Origin: Corynespora cassiicola
Lineage: Eukaryota; Ascomycota; Dothideomycetes; Pleosporales; Corynesporascaceae
Assembly: GCA_022059125.1 (NCBI GenBank)
Contig: JAEUWY010000015.1
Span: forward strand, 806,001-870,000
Length of the DNA stretch: 64,000 bases
Direction of reading: 5' to 3'
Both the position numbers and the translations under genes were made by a program. The notes under the pieces are model-generated. The model was not told the DNA's origin. It searched no databases and was given only the letters and a program-made list of their open reading frames with translations. How positions within the stretch are numbered: position 1 is the stretch's first letter; each line of letters begins with the position of its first letter. Positions 44,708 through 56,559 of the stretch are shown piece by piece.

Positions 44708-45801
44708 ATGAATTCCAAGATTTCACCGACGAAGCTCAATGGAGGATTCACCGAGTACCCAGCAACGATGCATTTCTACGACGTAATCGAAGAATGCAAA
44801 GGGCAGAAGCCATACTACTCTACTATTCCGTTCAGCGCACAAGGGGCGCTGCAGACAAATTATGGATCGATCGAGAAGTCGATTCTCGTTCGAGATATCC
44901 GGGGTCATGAGAGCGAATTCACACTTGAAAAACACGGATTCGAAGTAGCCAAACATAAGACCAAGTTTTCCGACTGGCGCAATGGGTCGAGAGTCAAGAA
45001 GGAGCATTTCGAAGAGATTGAACAGTTCCTCAAAGAAAAGTTGAATGCAAAGAAGGTCATCATTTTCGATCATTCGGTAAGCGTCATTTGGCTTGCTGAG
45101 CGTGCTTAAGCCTAACTCTACCCCCAAAGCTGCGCCGCACGGGCATCACGAATGCCAACGCTGAGAAGGGTGAAGAGTATTCTGCACCGCCTAGTAGACG
45201 GCCTCATGTCGGTACATATGGCTATACTTACTAACAAGACTGAGATAACTAAACACGGGTGCTAGATCATACACTCAAGTCTGCTCTCACACATGTTGCT
45301 ATGGAGTTCGGGGAGCACTCGGAATGGCTGAAAGGTCGCGTCCAGCAGATCAAGTGAGTTGCATATGTACTTCACTGTCATCATCTTCGAGTGCTAATTT
45401 TATCAACTTGAAGTGTATGGAGACCGTTGTTTGGTCCGGTAATGGACCACCCGCTAGCTGTGTGCGATTATGGTACGGTCGACCGCAAGGACCTTGTTGC
45501 GGTCGACCTAGTGTTCCCGCACTATGTCAGCGAGCTTTACAAGATTTGGCATAATGAATCACAAACGTGGTATTATCCGGATAAGCAAATGCCGGATGAA
45601 GTATGGCTGATCAAAATGTGTGACTCGGATGCTACCGAGGAAAATGGAGTTGCAGAGTGTATGTCCCCTCCCCATGTCGACAGCACTCCATGCACTGAAC
45701 AGTAAACAGGTTGTCCACATGCAGCTTTTAAGCACCCGAATGCAGCCCCCGATGCGCGACTAAGGGAGAGTATCGAGATGCGTGCACTAGTTTTCCATTA
45801 A
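44708..45801 (+). CDS. CmcJ-like hydroxylase/desaturase (asaB/CTB9 family)
   Basis: Five exons (44708-45076, 45130-45211, 45266-45353, 45414-45658, 45710-45801) close to 291 residues. The family pattern is complete: IRGHESEFTLEKHGFEV, VKKEHFEEIEQFLKE and FDHSLRRTG early; then VWRPLFGPVMDHPLAVCDYG, DLVAVDLVFPHYVSELY, WYYPDKQMPDEVWLIK and DSD, and the final CPHAAFKHPNA to ESIEMRALVFH. These are the marks of the CmcJ-like/GA4-desaturase-like proteins, found in fungal secondary-metabolite clusters as hydroxylase/desaturase enzymes (CTB9 of cercosporin, asaB of aspergillic acid). In that family the C-terminal half is the most conserved, as here. No signal peptide. It lies 332 bp upstream of, and on the same strand as, the ArgRS gene. 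The substrate is unknown. Confidence 0.88.
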
Positions 45802-46133
45802 TGCAAGCGTACTGGAAATAGGCCTTAAGGATAGGTGGCTTTAGTTATCCATTATCAGGCCGTACAGTAGACAATACAGATCATTCGATTTTTGATCACA
45901 GACTCTAAAAATAAGTGCTTATTCTGTCGGTAAAGTGCTGGTCAAACTTTTATGGGTGCATACCAAGCATTGGGGGTGACGAATGTAATGCGTCTGTCCG
46001 CCTTGGCGTTACAAAGTTGGTTAGCGCCACAACCTTGCATAGCGATGACTGCTTACCTTTGTTTTATGACTCCCATTCATGGCCAAACAATATTTAAATC
46101 AGATTCTTCCTCTAACAGTCTTTCAGTGTCATC
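45802..46133. promoter_or_regulatory. Spacer between oxidase and ArgRS genes
   Basis: 332 bp. Probably the ArgRS promoter. No recognisable gene. Confidence 0.4.
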
Positions 46134-48217
46134 ATGGAGTCTCTTTTATCTATTCTCGGTCCTCTGCGACTCGATGCTAAAAAATTCACAACAAATCCTA
46201 TAGATGAATATCGCAGTCACATCTCAGAACTGCTAGCTGATTTGACGGGCGGAGAGCCAGCTGTGATCAAATTAGCCCTCCAATCCACACAAACACTGGG
46301 AAAGGGAGACCTTAATCTTGCGGTGCCGGCCCTCAGACTCCCCGGCAACCCAAACGATACCGCGAGGAAGATACAAGAAGAGGTACGTAGCTCACTTTGA
46401 GTCTCTTGTAGTCTGATCCACTTCGTTGAACATGCCTAATTATAGTTCCCATCAAACTCCCCGCTGGTGGAGCGCCCTATAGTCGACCGCAGTTTTGTCC
46501 AATTCTTCTTCAAACCTGCCCCCCTCGCCGCCATTGTCCTACCGTTGACGTTGGATGAAGCTGACAGCTATGGCCGCGATCCAACGATGGGTCTACGAGA
46601 CCCCAACGATCCTTCTAAAGGACCTAAACGTATCGTCATTGACTTCGGCTCACCCAACATTGCGAAACCCTTTCACCAGGGCCATCTTCGCAGTACCATC
46701 ATAGGCGGCTTCCTCGCCAACGTATACGAGCAATCGGGCTGGGATGTGGTTAGACTAAACTACCTAGGAGATTGGGGCAAGCAGTATGGTGTGCTTGGAG
46801 TGGGATTTCTTGACTATGGTAGTCAGCAGGAATTGGAACGCGATCCCATTGACCACCTCTTTCAGGTGTATGTGGAGATCAGCGCCCTCGCTCGGAAGCA
46901 GAAAGAAGACATTTTCAAGAAAGAAGCTCATATTGCTGAGTTGAAAGCCAAGAACGAACCAATTGAAGCCTTGGAGGCTGAGCTTCAGACGGACTGTTAC
47001 AATAGCGTCGACGAGCGTGCGCGCCGATACTTTAAGCAAATGTGTGACGGCGACGGCGATGCTCTTCGACTCTGGAGCACCTTCCGCGAGCTCAGTATAG
47101 AGCGATACAAGAAGACATTCGCACGCCTTAACATCCACTACGATGTATACGACGGCGAATCACAGATCAAAGAGGCGAGTATGAAGGAGGCTGCTCGAAT
47201 CCTCGAAGAGAAAGGCTTCTCCGAAGAGTCCCAAGGCGCAAAGATTGTGGATTTGACGAAGTACTCAAAGAAATTAGGCAAGGCCATCGTTCAGAAGAAA
47301 GACGGAACGAGCATATACCTGACCCGAGATATCGGCGCTGTGTTTGAGCGCTTCGAGAAGTACCGGTACGACAAGATGATTTACGTCATTGCTAACCAGC
47401 AAGACCTACATATGATGCAACTAATCAAGATTATTGAGCTCATGGGCAGACCCGACCTTGCCGAAAGTCTGCAACACGTCAACTTTGGCCTTGTTGCCGG
47501 CATGAGCACGCGCAAGGGTACAGTCAAGTTCCTAGATGACATCCTACGCGACGCAGCTGATAAGATGCATGAAGTCATGCGCGCCAACGAGTCTAAGTAC
47601 ACACAGGTCAAGGATCCGGAAAAAACTGCAGACATTCTGGGAATTTCGGCCGTCATCGTCCAGGACATGAGCGGCAAGAGGTATTTCCATTTCTGTGCCT
47701 GATCAATGAGAGCCCTGTTTTTTTACTAACTGCCCTAGGATCAATGGTTACACATTCGACATGGATAGAATGACATCGTTTGAAGGCGACACAGGCCCCT
47801 ACCTCCAATACTCACATGCTCGCCTCTGCTCAATCATTCGCAAAGCCGATGTCCAACTCGAAGAGCTCAAAGAGGCTGAATTATCGCTGTTGACCGAGAA
47901 GCACGCCACCGATCTCGTGCGAACTCTCGCTCAGTGGCCCGATGTGTTCCGAAACACGTACAAGACCCAGGAACCCGTCACGGTACTCACCTACCTGTTC
48001 AAGCTAACACATGCGCTCAATTCCAGCTACGATCATCTCAATGTTCTGAAGAGTGAGACTGAGGTCAAAAGGGCCCGATTAGCACTGTATTGCTCAGTGA
48101 AGAATGTGCTGTGCAGTGGGATGAAGATCCTGGGTCTCAACCCCGTTACGAGGTAAGTGTCTCGGATTGACTTTTCTAAAGACCTTATCAACTAACAGCC
48201 ACTATTATAGAATGTGA
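46134..48217 (+). CDS. Arginyl-tRNA synthetase, cytosolic type
   Basis: Four exons (46134-46382, 46446-47680, 47739-48152, 48211-48217) close to 634 residues. The last exon has only 7 coding bases and supplies the terminal Met, giving NPVTRM, the usual ArgRS C-terminal Arg-Met. The enzyme charges tRNA-Arg with arginine in a class I active site. The N-terminal tRNA-binding (Add-1-like) domain precedes DFGSPNIAKPFHQGHLRSTI, where the HIGH-type motif reads HQGH rather than the common HAGH/HVGH. YLGDWGKQYG, YLTRDIGAV, AGMSTRKGTVKFLDDILRDA (the KMSKS-equivalent region of this class) and the DALR-like anticodon-binding domain follow. There is no mitochondrial presequence. Whether this is the sole or a second ArgRS gene cannot be told from the window. 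Confidence 0.93.
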
Positions 48218-48851
48218 TTATAGAGTTGCTCTTGAAGGTCTCTATGAAATGCATAGTACAAAATAAGGGTTTTTTTTTCGCTCTACAAATTTCATTTAAC
48301 CGTAGAACCATTTAGTTAAAGTAAACCATGACCTTTATATGAAACATGTCAAAGCTATAAATCTTATAAATGCAGGTTTATAAGAAATAATTTTTTGTTC
48401 GCATGAACCATAAACAATAGTTCCTATTGTATGCGTCTTGAGTTCACCCTTTCTGTAGGGCTTACGAGATTGTAACGTGGGGTGTTCAGGCCGCAAATTA
48501 TGATCTGGAACCAAGTCCTTTTCTCATTTTGTTTCACATATCAGGTTGCATTTTGATAGATAAACAAAGGATATGTCCACACTCTGCATGCTATCAGCCT
48601 GACTCAAGTCCATCACTCAGTGATGAATCTTAGCTCATGGGTTGGATACATTTTTTGCGGGAAAAAAGTGTTAATGGCGTCAAAGTGAGTATCAAGGCTC
48701 AGGATCTCTCCGTTAAGCGCCTGATTTTCCCTTGACTACCGTTAGATTGAGTTATTTGTGTGATCAAGCGAATAAGTGAAATTTCAGCAAAGACTAGAAA
48801 TTTATTATCTGCAAATTTGGGCTGAAAGGGGTCTTTGAAATCCACGCTGAA
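48218..48851. other. Convergent 3' regions, ArgRS and CorA-like genes
   Basis: About 630 bp, AT-rich, without a gene. No repeat or RNA gene recognised. Confidence 0.4.
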
Positions 48852-51800
48852 TCAATTCCTAAATAAAACATCTCTCTCAAACCCAGTGGTTCCTTTTGCG
48901 GTTTTTTTATAGGACACCAACGTTTTCTTACTTGTGTCAGCTCTGCGTGGTGACCTCACTTTAGAGGGACCAGCTATTCTCATGGTTGACCTCCGCCGTT
49001 TGATATCGCTGCTTGGCGAGAAAGCTGTGGACTCGGCATTTCCAATGTTCTCTTCATCCCTGTTACTTGACCGTTTCAATATCGACCTCCTGGTACTCCT
49101 TTGAACCCAGGATACTCTATATGCTCTGTCTGCAACCTTGCCAAGGAGTTCTCCGATATTTGATCCTCCAAATGCCACGAAAAGTGATATGCATCCAATG
49201 ACGGTAGTCAGGGGCAGAGCAACTTGCCAAAACAAAATCTGTGTGCTCTCCATGTCTCTCATGTCGGAAGTGTTCATCCCAAACAGCGAGGCCACAAAGG
49301 ACAGAGGTAGGAAAACAATTGTAACCAAGGTAAACATCAAAATTGCCTTCGACTGCCCTTCTTCAGCAATCTCGATATTATATCTCAGTATGTGGGCCGT
49401 TTTTTCTGCTTGGTTTCGAAGAGCTTTGAATTTATCCCCCATGCCATTTCCAATTTTTCTTGCATGCTCGAATACTTGTTGTTCGATACCATAAGCATAA
49501 ATCCGTGAGAGTGTGGTGATTCTGTAACTATCGGGGTCCACAACTTTTTGGAGGCGTTCGAATACCTCAAGCTGCTTCATATAAACTGTTGAAACGATGT
49601 CTGCCTCCTCTTCCAAAAGATATAGTTCTCTCAAAGCCTTTTTTGAAGGATAGCGACCCGCATCATACCGCTTATCAAGTCAGTCGTCTATCAACGAACA
49701 GATGATATTTTGATACTCACAAGTTTTGACAGATAGTCTTGATATAGTTCAAGAATATTAAGGTTTGAGCCTTCGAAGGGTCTTTGGAAAATGTCGCTCA
49801 AAACATACAATACAAGTGTTTCGGGAGGAGTATGTACGCAACGCACGACTGACATTCCATTGGTCGATCCAGTGTGGGCCATCAGTAAAAGGTCATGCTG
49901 TGCCTTGGAAAGGTCATTCGCTGCAGCTATAGCAAAATATTCCGCTAGTGCTATGTTGTCGCGTAGTTCGCTAGCAAATAATTCCCGTCTTGACATCCTT
50001 CGATCCTGAAGGAATCGAATGGCATGGAGCGATGTGTATATGTGTTGAAAAGTCTTGGTGGCAGCCTTGACTAGACTTGTTGGCAGTAAAAATTGGCTTG
50101 GTTTTTCTTTTTCCTCGTTCGCAACACTACTACGAATGTCCATTGTTTTCTGTAGGAGTTTTTTAGTCCTTTTGTTGATTGTTGCGACCAAATCAATCAT
50201 TGATGCATTCCACCTTTCTAGTTCTGCATCAGACGAAGATCGAATCCAATGAATCAAATACCGACGATCTTCTGGGCTTATTTCTTCTGATTTTTGCATG
50301 TGAAATTGCTTCAAGTGCCGAAAAGCATCGTATGAACCCAGGTAATGTGTTGATTCTTGGCATACGATACAACTCTCAAGTGGGACTGACAATTCTTCCA
50401 GTCCGTGCAAGGCCATATAATCCTTGCCTGGCGGATTCACAGTAAGATAGATGGAAGAGCTTGAGTCGTTGCTCGAGACGTGCTGGTGATACTCAGAGTT
50501 CTCCTTATCAAGTCCGAGAACTAACTGTTTCTATTGGTCAGATTGATAAATCTCGAGTCAGAGTGCGTAGTCAGGAAGGCTGGAAGATTGACGAAGCACC
50601 TACCTTGCTCATCTCACTGATTGCACCCCAACACCTTCTGATCAAAGCATGTGGATACTCATTTGGTATGAATTGTGCTATGAGTTGCTCAAAAGTAGAA
50701 ATGAGCGAGTCCTGCTCCGTTAAAATCTGCGCAATTTGCCAATGCGTTGTACGACGAGAATATATGTCTCCGGGAGAGGTCAGCCTCGGTGAAAGTCCCT
50801 GAACAGATTCTCTGCTAGGTTTTGGGGCAGATCCCAATGTGTCTGGCTTGCTTTCGTTCATCATCTTGATGAAGTCAATCTCAATATGACAATCCAAGAC
50901 GCTTGGTTCTTGCGAATATGTGCTAGAATATTTGGAAGACTTCAATCGTACAAGATCTTCCATGGCTCGTTCCGGAACCTCTTGGAAAGCTTTTCCCGAG
51001 CTATAGGCTGTGTAAAATGGGTGGTGCCTGTTGATTGGCAGCTTGGCGACATCGGATCTGCTCTTGTGCATATGTTTTTCGATCGCCAATATAGTGATTT
51101 TCATGTCTCTTTCCTCGAAATGCTTAAGGGGGGATTTCAAGATATCGTTTGATGCTTTCTTCCCTTCATCTAAGCTAGTTGGCCAAGCAAGAAAGGGTAG
51201 AACTTGCAGCTCTGAGTCCGCCTGCAATCTGATGGAAAGCCCGCAAAGCGAGTCATCACCTTCATCTTTGGCTTTGTCTTGCTTTGGAGATTTAGGGTGT
51301 ATAATTGGATGTTCATTACGAAACGTTACCCCAACATTGTCACCCTTATATCGAAGTGGTTTGGGTCGTGTTGAGCGACTTGAAATCTTCTTCTTACGAT
51401 ATTGAGTGCTGGGTCGGTTAACGATGTATCGGCTCTCCGTTCGCTCGAGAAAATTTTCTCGTTGGCGACCATGCTGACTCCTGGCTCGCTCAAAATGAGG
51501 TTCCCACTGGCTATGAGTACGCTCGAGTGATTCTCCCCACTTTCCAGGAGGTTTTCGTTGCTCTAAAACTCTATTCCGCAGGCGACGAGTATGTTCGAAC
51601 AATGTATCCGTTTCCCACTTATCTAAGGTCCTTAAAATGACAATATAGTTTGGATCTGTCCTATCTACCTCATATGGAAGGTCGTAATATTTCAGAGTAT
51701 CCACAGATAAATGGTCTTTGTGTGCTTTGGGAAAGGTAGGCGTGTACGAGAGTGGTGGCGGCAGTGGCGGCGGAGGCTCTGGAAGACTTTTCCCCGGCTC

Positions 51801-54304
51801 TACAGCAGGTCCTGTAGCATCGTTTTGGTCTTCGGGAGATGTGGGAAACGCTGCAGCCTTGAGTATTCTTTCACCCCCAAGGAGTCTTTCCACCACCGGA
51901 TGGGCTTCGTTAGGGTTCCTGATCGATGGTCTGGCGGTTGTAACTCGATTTTCTTCTCTTCTTCTCGGTCCCACCTCGGCCTGTAGCCTCTTTCCCACAT
52001 AGGTATCGATCTCGATTAAATCGTCTTCTTGATTTTGACGTTCAGTGACTTCAGATCTAGAATTAAGATTGGCCCTCTCTATTTTTCTGTCACTGGGCTG
52101 ATCGAGGAATTGGCTTGTACGAGTTGGCTCAGCTCCAGGCTCTGTTTTGGCATTGCCGTTTTCTGTAGAATAAGAAGAACGTGTAGTTCGATCTTCATCG
52201 TTGGCATCCTCGACCGTTGGCTGCATAGTAGCTGTTCTTGCGAACTTTGGATCGTCTAGAAATACGGAATTGGAATTGCGGGCCTCATTGGTCAGATAAT
52301 AGGGCAAACTGCCATTGTATTCACTCGATTCTCTGGTGGTTTCCTCATGGGAGCTATACACAGGAGTTTTCGATCGTTTTATATCCTCAAGAAGATAGTT
52401 ATGAGGTACGAGGTTTACGTCTGTGAACTTTTCGCTGTGTGTTGTGGATTCGCTCTCGAAGTCCGAAACGTAAAAGAAAGCGGATTCCCTTGCTTCGTTT
52501 AAAGAGCGCATTCCGTTGCCAGGCATTGTATCTTGGGCCTCCTTTCCTAATTGATTGTGCTCGTTATGACGAGATGCGAGTTGCTTATCCTTAGCATTGA
52601 TGCGAGCAACCGACTCACTAGAGTGATCATTATCTACCTGAGATGGATATGAGAGCTGACGTTCAATGCCCTTCTCTATGAAATCTCTGGCAATTTCTTG
52701 ATCATTGGTCAGACGATTGAAGATTCGGGGCGTTTCATTGTCGATTATATTGGTTGGTTCGATTTCCAAGCATGCTTTGTCATTGACCACGTAACCTTGA
52801 TCCAGAAGACGTTGTCTCATGTTCTCTGATCGCTTCCATTGTCGATGTTTGGTGGATGAATACTGGTAACTTTGGTTACTATAACATGTCAGTTGGTCTC
52901 TTAGAATCTAGCCAGCAGCCTACCGTCTGAGTACCAGAGCCTTGTCTCTGTCTTCCCCTGAGTCCTCTCCCGAACTGCTTTTTGAGCTGAGTCCTTCGTA
53001 CTTGATCAAAAGACGTTCGGGCCCTCTGTCAATTCTTTTTCTTTCTCGAACAGGCACTTTGGACCTGCGGCTGATCGTCACATGTATGAACATACTTCGT
53101 TTATCTCGAAGGATACTAAGCCATTGATAAGCATTAAGCTCCTCCTTGCTGTTGCCATGATGCAGGATATAGTTGTCAATATCGTTGTCATCAGATCCAA
53201 GGCATTTTACTTTGACGCATTGGCGCAGCTGCAAAAAGGTTTGACACTGTTCTTTTGCAAAGTAAGTTGCCTTTTTGTCTATGCCGATCACCTCTACCAT
53301 ACGCCCTGTATCGAAACTCTTGTCCTTTACTATCTCAATATGATTGCCCAAGGTCTCTTCAAGTGACGCTGGGCCACAAGAGATGACAGTAGTGGACTGA
53401 AGAACCAAAACCCAAAGTTGAGGTACACGTAGATATTGTTCTTCCTGGACACCCCGGAATTTGCGAAAAAGCTGTTCGCCTTCTCGATCGAGGGCGTTTT
53501 CTTGAGGATAACAATATTGGAACAGGCCGCGAGTCAAATGGAGCGAGACGTCCTCCGGGGGGTTTGGAGGCTTCCACTTGCCTGCGTCAAAATAAGGCCA
53601 AGCGACAAACAAAGCGGACAGATCTGGGGTTCTTGGATGTTTCTGATCGGTTCCGTCGCAACGAAGGACTGTGCCAGGCTCAATGAAGCTACCGTATTGA
53701 GAGCGCTCCTCGTAGTTTGCTTGAATTTGTCTTAATAGATATACGACAACTGGTATGAGATCCTGATGATGTTGGAGTGTAACATTAAGAGCGGTACGCT
53801 ATAAATCACTGTAGTTAGTCTAGATTCTCATGGCGGAGGTAGAGTGTGGCTGGATCACCTCGAATTGCTCGAAAGATATGCTTCCGGTCTGGCAGTGCCT
53901 ATATATTGTGAGTCGTCTTTAAGAACCCCATTTTCAACTAATACTTACAGCCAACGCGCAGCTGGAGTTTTATTCTCTTCTCCCGGTAGCTCGGGCTTCG
54001 TTTGGGTTGCGATACGACAGATTGGCTCATCATTGTCTTCGCCACTACCCCAATGTAACGTGGCTGCAGCAATCTCATACTCTTGAGCTTGATATCTGGC
54101 TCCTCCATTGAGATTGGAGGTTGTTGTGCGCTCGGCGGGTTGTATTCTTCGGTCTGACGTCAATTTGTTAAGATTAATGCTCAGCACGAATTCGTTGTCC
54201 TCGCCGTCCTCATTCGCACTGGAAGACGGAGAAGTGTGGTCCAAAAAATAAGAGCGCGAAGCAATGTAACCCCTAGAAGTACGAGACGAACTTGTTGACG
54301 CCAT
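48852..54304 (-). CDS. Large CorA-like Mg2+ transporter domain protein
   Basis: Six exons (54304-53949, 53898-53859, 53798-52924, 52878-50604, 50524-49721, 49670-48852) close to 1,722 residues. The C-terminal end has the CorA pair of helices: ILMFTLVTIVFLPLSFVASL followed by FGMN (the GMN selectivity motif) and then LFWQVALPLTTVIGCISLFV. A Lys/Arg-rich cytoplasmic tail follows. Before the helices is a helical CorA-like domain with RRYLIHWIRSSSDAELERW and coiled-coil-like stretches. The N-terminal region includes VVVYLLRQIQANYEERSQYG, SFIEPGTVLRCDGTDQK and LFVAWPYFD, seen in fungal CorA-like proteins. Between them is a 750-residue exon (52878-50604) that is charged, low in hydrophobics and predicted disordered. 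Far longer than bacterial CorA (about 320 aa). Membrane and ion specificity are not certain. The small exon of 40 bases and GTGATC donor are the weakest parts of the model. Confidence 0.8.
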
Positions 54305-54839
54305 GAGGAGCGAGCTGATGGAGAATTTTCTGACAAGGCTGGCGAGGGGTTATGATGCTTGGGTTTTGGCCCCCATAACTAAAAATAGCAATGAGCTGAA
54401 TATAGGCTAAACACACGTACGAAGTTATTCCATTCTCGTCTACTTGCATCTGATACATGTGAGCCCTCATATCCAGGGCTGTCAGTTCGATCACTAGCCC
54501 CCCCTCCCCAATCCGTTCTTGTGTCTTCAGGGCACAGGTCACCCTTTTGTCGACTGGATTTGTAACCCCTAACTGTGGCGTGCTTCCTCCCCTGAGAGGA
54601 GAGCACTAAATTCGATCCTGAAGCCTCATATCATCTCTCGTTGGCTAAGGAAGGTACCACGAGCTAGGCTTGACAAGCCCAACAATTCCAACCAGTATCA
54701 TCCTGTGACCAGTTGGCGAGAAAGAACCGACTAGATCACAGGGTGATGTTAAGATCAATAGGCCACACTAGTGAGGTATTACAAAGATTGATTGGTAATC
54801 GTTTGGGCATCAAATGACATTTATATCTCTAAATGTGTC
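54305..54839. promoter_or_regulatory. CorA-like gene promoter region
   Basis: About 535 bp. It holds the CorA-like promoter on the minus strand. Open frames (for example 54273-54542, minus) overlap the start codon and lack a signature. Confidence 0.4.
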
Positions 54840-55114
54840 TCATAGACAGTGTTCACTCTGTGTTGGAACGGTTTTCTGTATTGTCAGACCAGGTAATGAT
54901 GCGGTCAGTATGTACACAGAGACAACGGCGGATATGAGACTTGTTAGGGGAGCCTTTCGTACCATTTTCCAAGCCAGCAAGGATTGAACTTGCTTCATTT
55001 GCGAGTCTTGTACGACTGCAGCTATGGTGGTCCATACCACCGCATGCAAACTACCAATCGAAATGAAGGTGAAGATTAGGCGAGTGTCTGCGATCCACTT
55101 CCTGCATGCTCAGC
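54840..55114 (-). pseudogene. Membrane-protein gene fragment
   Basis: An open frame that begins after an AG splice-like site (RKWIADTRLIFTFISIGSLH) contains two hydrophobic segments (IFTFISIGSLHAVVWTTIA and TSLISAVVSVYILTASLPG), separated by a charged loop. It has no ATG start and looks like a last exon. The arrangement of two close helices near a C terminus is common in fungal proteins of unknown function, but I cannot name the family. No upstream exon is recognisable. Confidence 0.35.
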
Positions 55115-55194
55115 AGAGTAGCCTCTAACTCTCCCTCACTTCATAGCGTATTAAAAAAAAAATCCAACCGATCGGGATATTTCGTGATCTCATG

Positions 55195-55743
55195 TTTGAC
55201 CCTGCTCCCATGCGCTCATGTAATAGGATAATCCGTGGCCGTCGGGACGAGACACGCATTGTCCGATATGGCCACCGTCCCAACGCGTATCTGTCTTTGC
55301 TCAACCGTGCCCGTAGCAGCACGGACGCTGTCCGACGTTCTCAGTCACATGAGGACAACGTGGAGTCGACACCGAAAAAGTGCAGACACGGTGAATTCAC
55401 GCTCGACCTGCAAAAGGCGCGAGCCTGGTGTCGCCTTGAGGATGCCGACGTGGTAGAGCTTGTCCAAAACGAGTCGTCCGTACTTGCGCCGGACGGGGTC
55501 GTTGGGTGGGAGGCCGCTTAGATGGCGTGCAAGGCGGCGGAGAGTGTCAAAAGGGCTGTTGTATGCTATATATATAATTAGAAGATGCTATTTATTCGAG
55601 TTCAGGGCTTTATACCTGAGCAGTCTTCCGGCTTCTGAATCACGTGCCGTCGGGCTACGCTTGCTTCGCGATGGTTGTTGTCCCATTTTATGTGGGCGAG
55701 TCTACCTTTCTGAGGAGCCTCTGCCCATGATGCTTCCATTTTC
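55195..55743 (-). pseudogene. IMP3: IMP3 (U3 snoRNP protein) pseudogene
   Basis: The minus strand reads like a whole IMP3 gene with breaks. A GTG sits where ATG is expected (55743), then LRKWKHHGQRLLRKVD; after a one-frame shift KWDNNHREASVARRHVIQKP EDC, then an intron-like stretch (GTATAAAG to TATATATAG). The second exon reads LRRLARHLSGLPPNDPVRRK, LVLDKLYHVGIL, EREFTVSALFRCRLHVVLM, TGA stop, LRTSDSVRAATGTVEQRQIR, VGTVAISDNACLVPTA and ends at a stop. This follows the S4-type RNA-binding core of IMP3 (in intact proteins FCRRRL----TRL and EQGHVRVG). IMP3 is a component of the U3 snoRNP for 18S rRNA processing and is essential, so a functional copy must exist elsewhere. The decay is by point changes and one frameshift, not by truncation. 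Confidence 0.7.
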
Positions 55744-56559
55744 GTAGCACTGCAGTTGTGTCGGGCCGTCTGTCGCTCTCAAGATGCGACTGCGCGGAGA
55801 GTAGATGGAGGTCGCAGCCCTCGGGAAGGAGTTTGGGCTTACTCGGCAGCCTCGCCCGGTGCACGGACCAGATACGCTCTACCCGTCTGCTGCAGGTACA
55901 CCGAGTCGCGCACATCCGACATCCTTAGCAACGCTGCCAGCCCCTGCCACGCGGCACCCACGGCTTCTCTAAATGCGAGTGTCTCTGGGAACATGGCGAT
56001 TGCCACAGTCCGGTCCTTTTTTCTGGATCCACTATATGCAAAGCCGTCTTGCCACAGAAATGGCGATCGCTGACCATCTCCACATGCAGAATTTACCCTA
56101 GCCATGTTGGTACTGCAGGAGCTTGCAGGAACTCGAACAAAAAGACTGGTTGCATCTCTAGAAGGCAACTCTTACGGGATCGCGCGAATTCACCCAATAG
56201 GATAGGCCTTTTTGAAGCCCCTCTGAGGGGTTCTTGTTAACGCCGCGGATGCTATTCCAAGCATCCATGGATACGTTGTGACAGCAACATGACGTACAGC
56301 CAAAACCAGACGGAATATATGAACCACAACCACGAATTATTGGAGACAAATGTATCATCAGATACGATGGTGGCTCTGATGCTCCGCTCAGTTTTTGTCT
56401 CTTCTTTTTCAATCACAACAATCGCGGCCTATTCTCTCAGCATATGACTTCTTGGTGTCTTGCAAGCCAGACAACTTCTGGACATTGTGAGCCTGATACA
56501 ACTGAATTGGGAAGCGCTGTAGTCAGGTAGGAACAATTACACGTTATTGGACCTCTCTA
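55744..56559. other. Decayed region upstream of the IMP3 pseudogene
   Basis: A minus-strand open frame at 55839-56168 (for example WQDGFAYSGSRKKDRTVAIA and AAWQGLAALLRMSDVRDSV) looks protein-like but has no recognised family. It may be another decayed gene. The rest shows nothing. Confidence 0.3.

Noticed and set aside
46134..48217. Reading the ArgRS as an arginine cyclodipeptide synthase
   Set aside because: It has the complete class I ArgRS layout, including the anticodon-binding domain and terminal Arg-Met.
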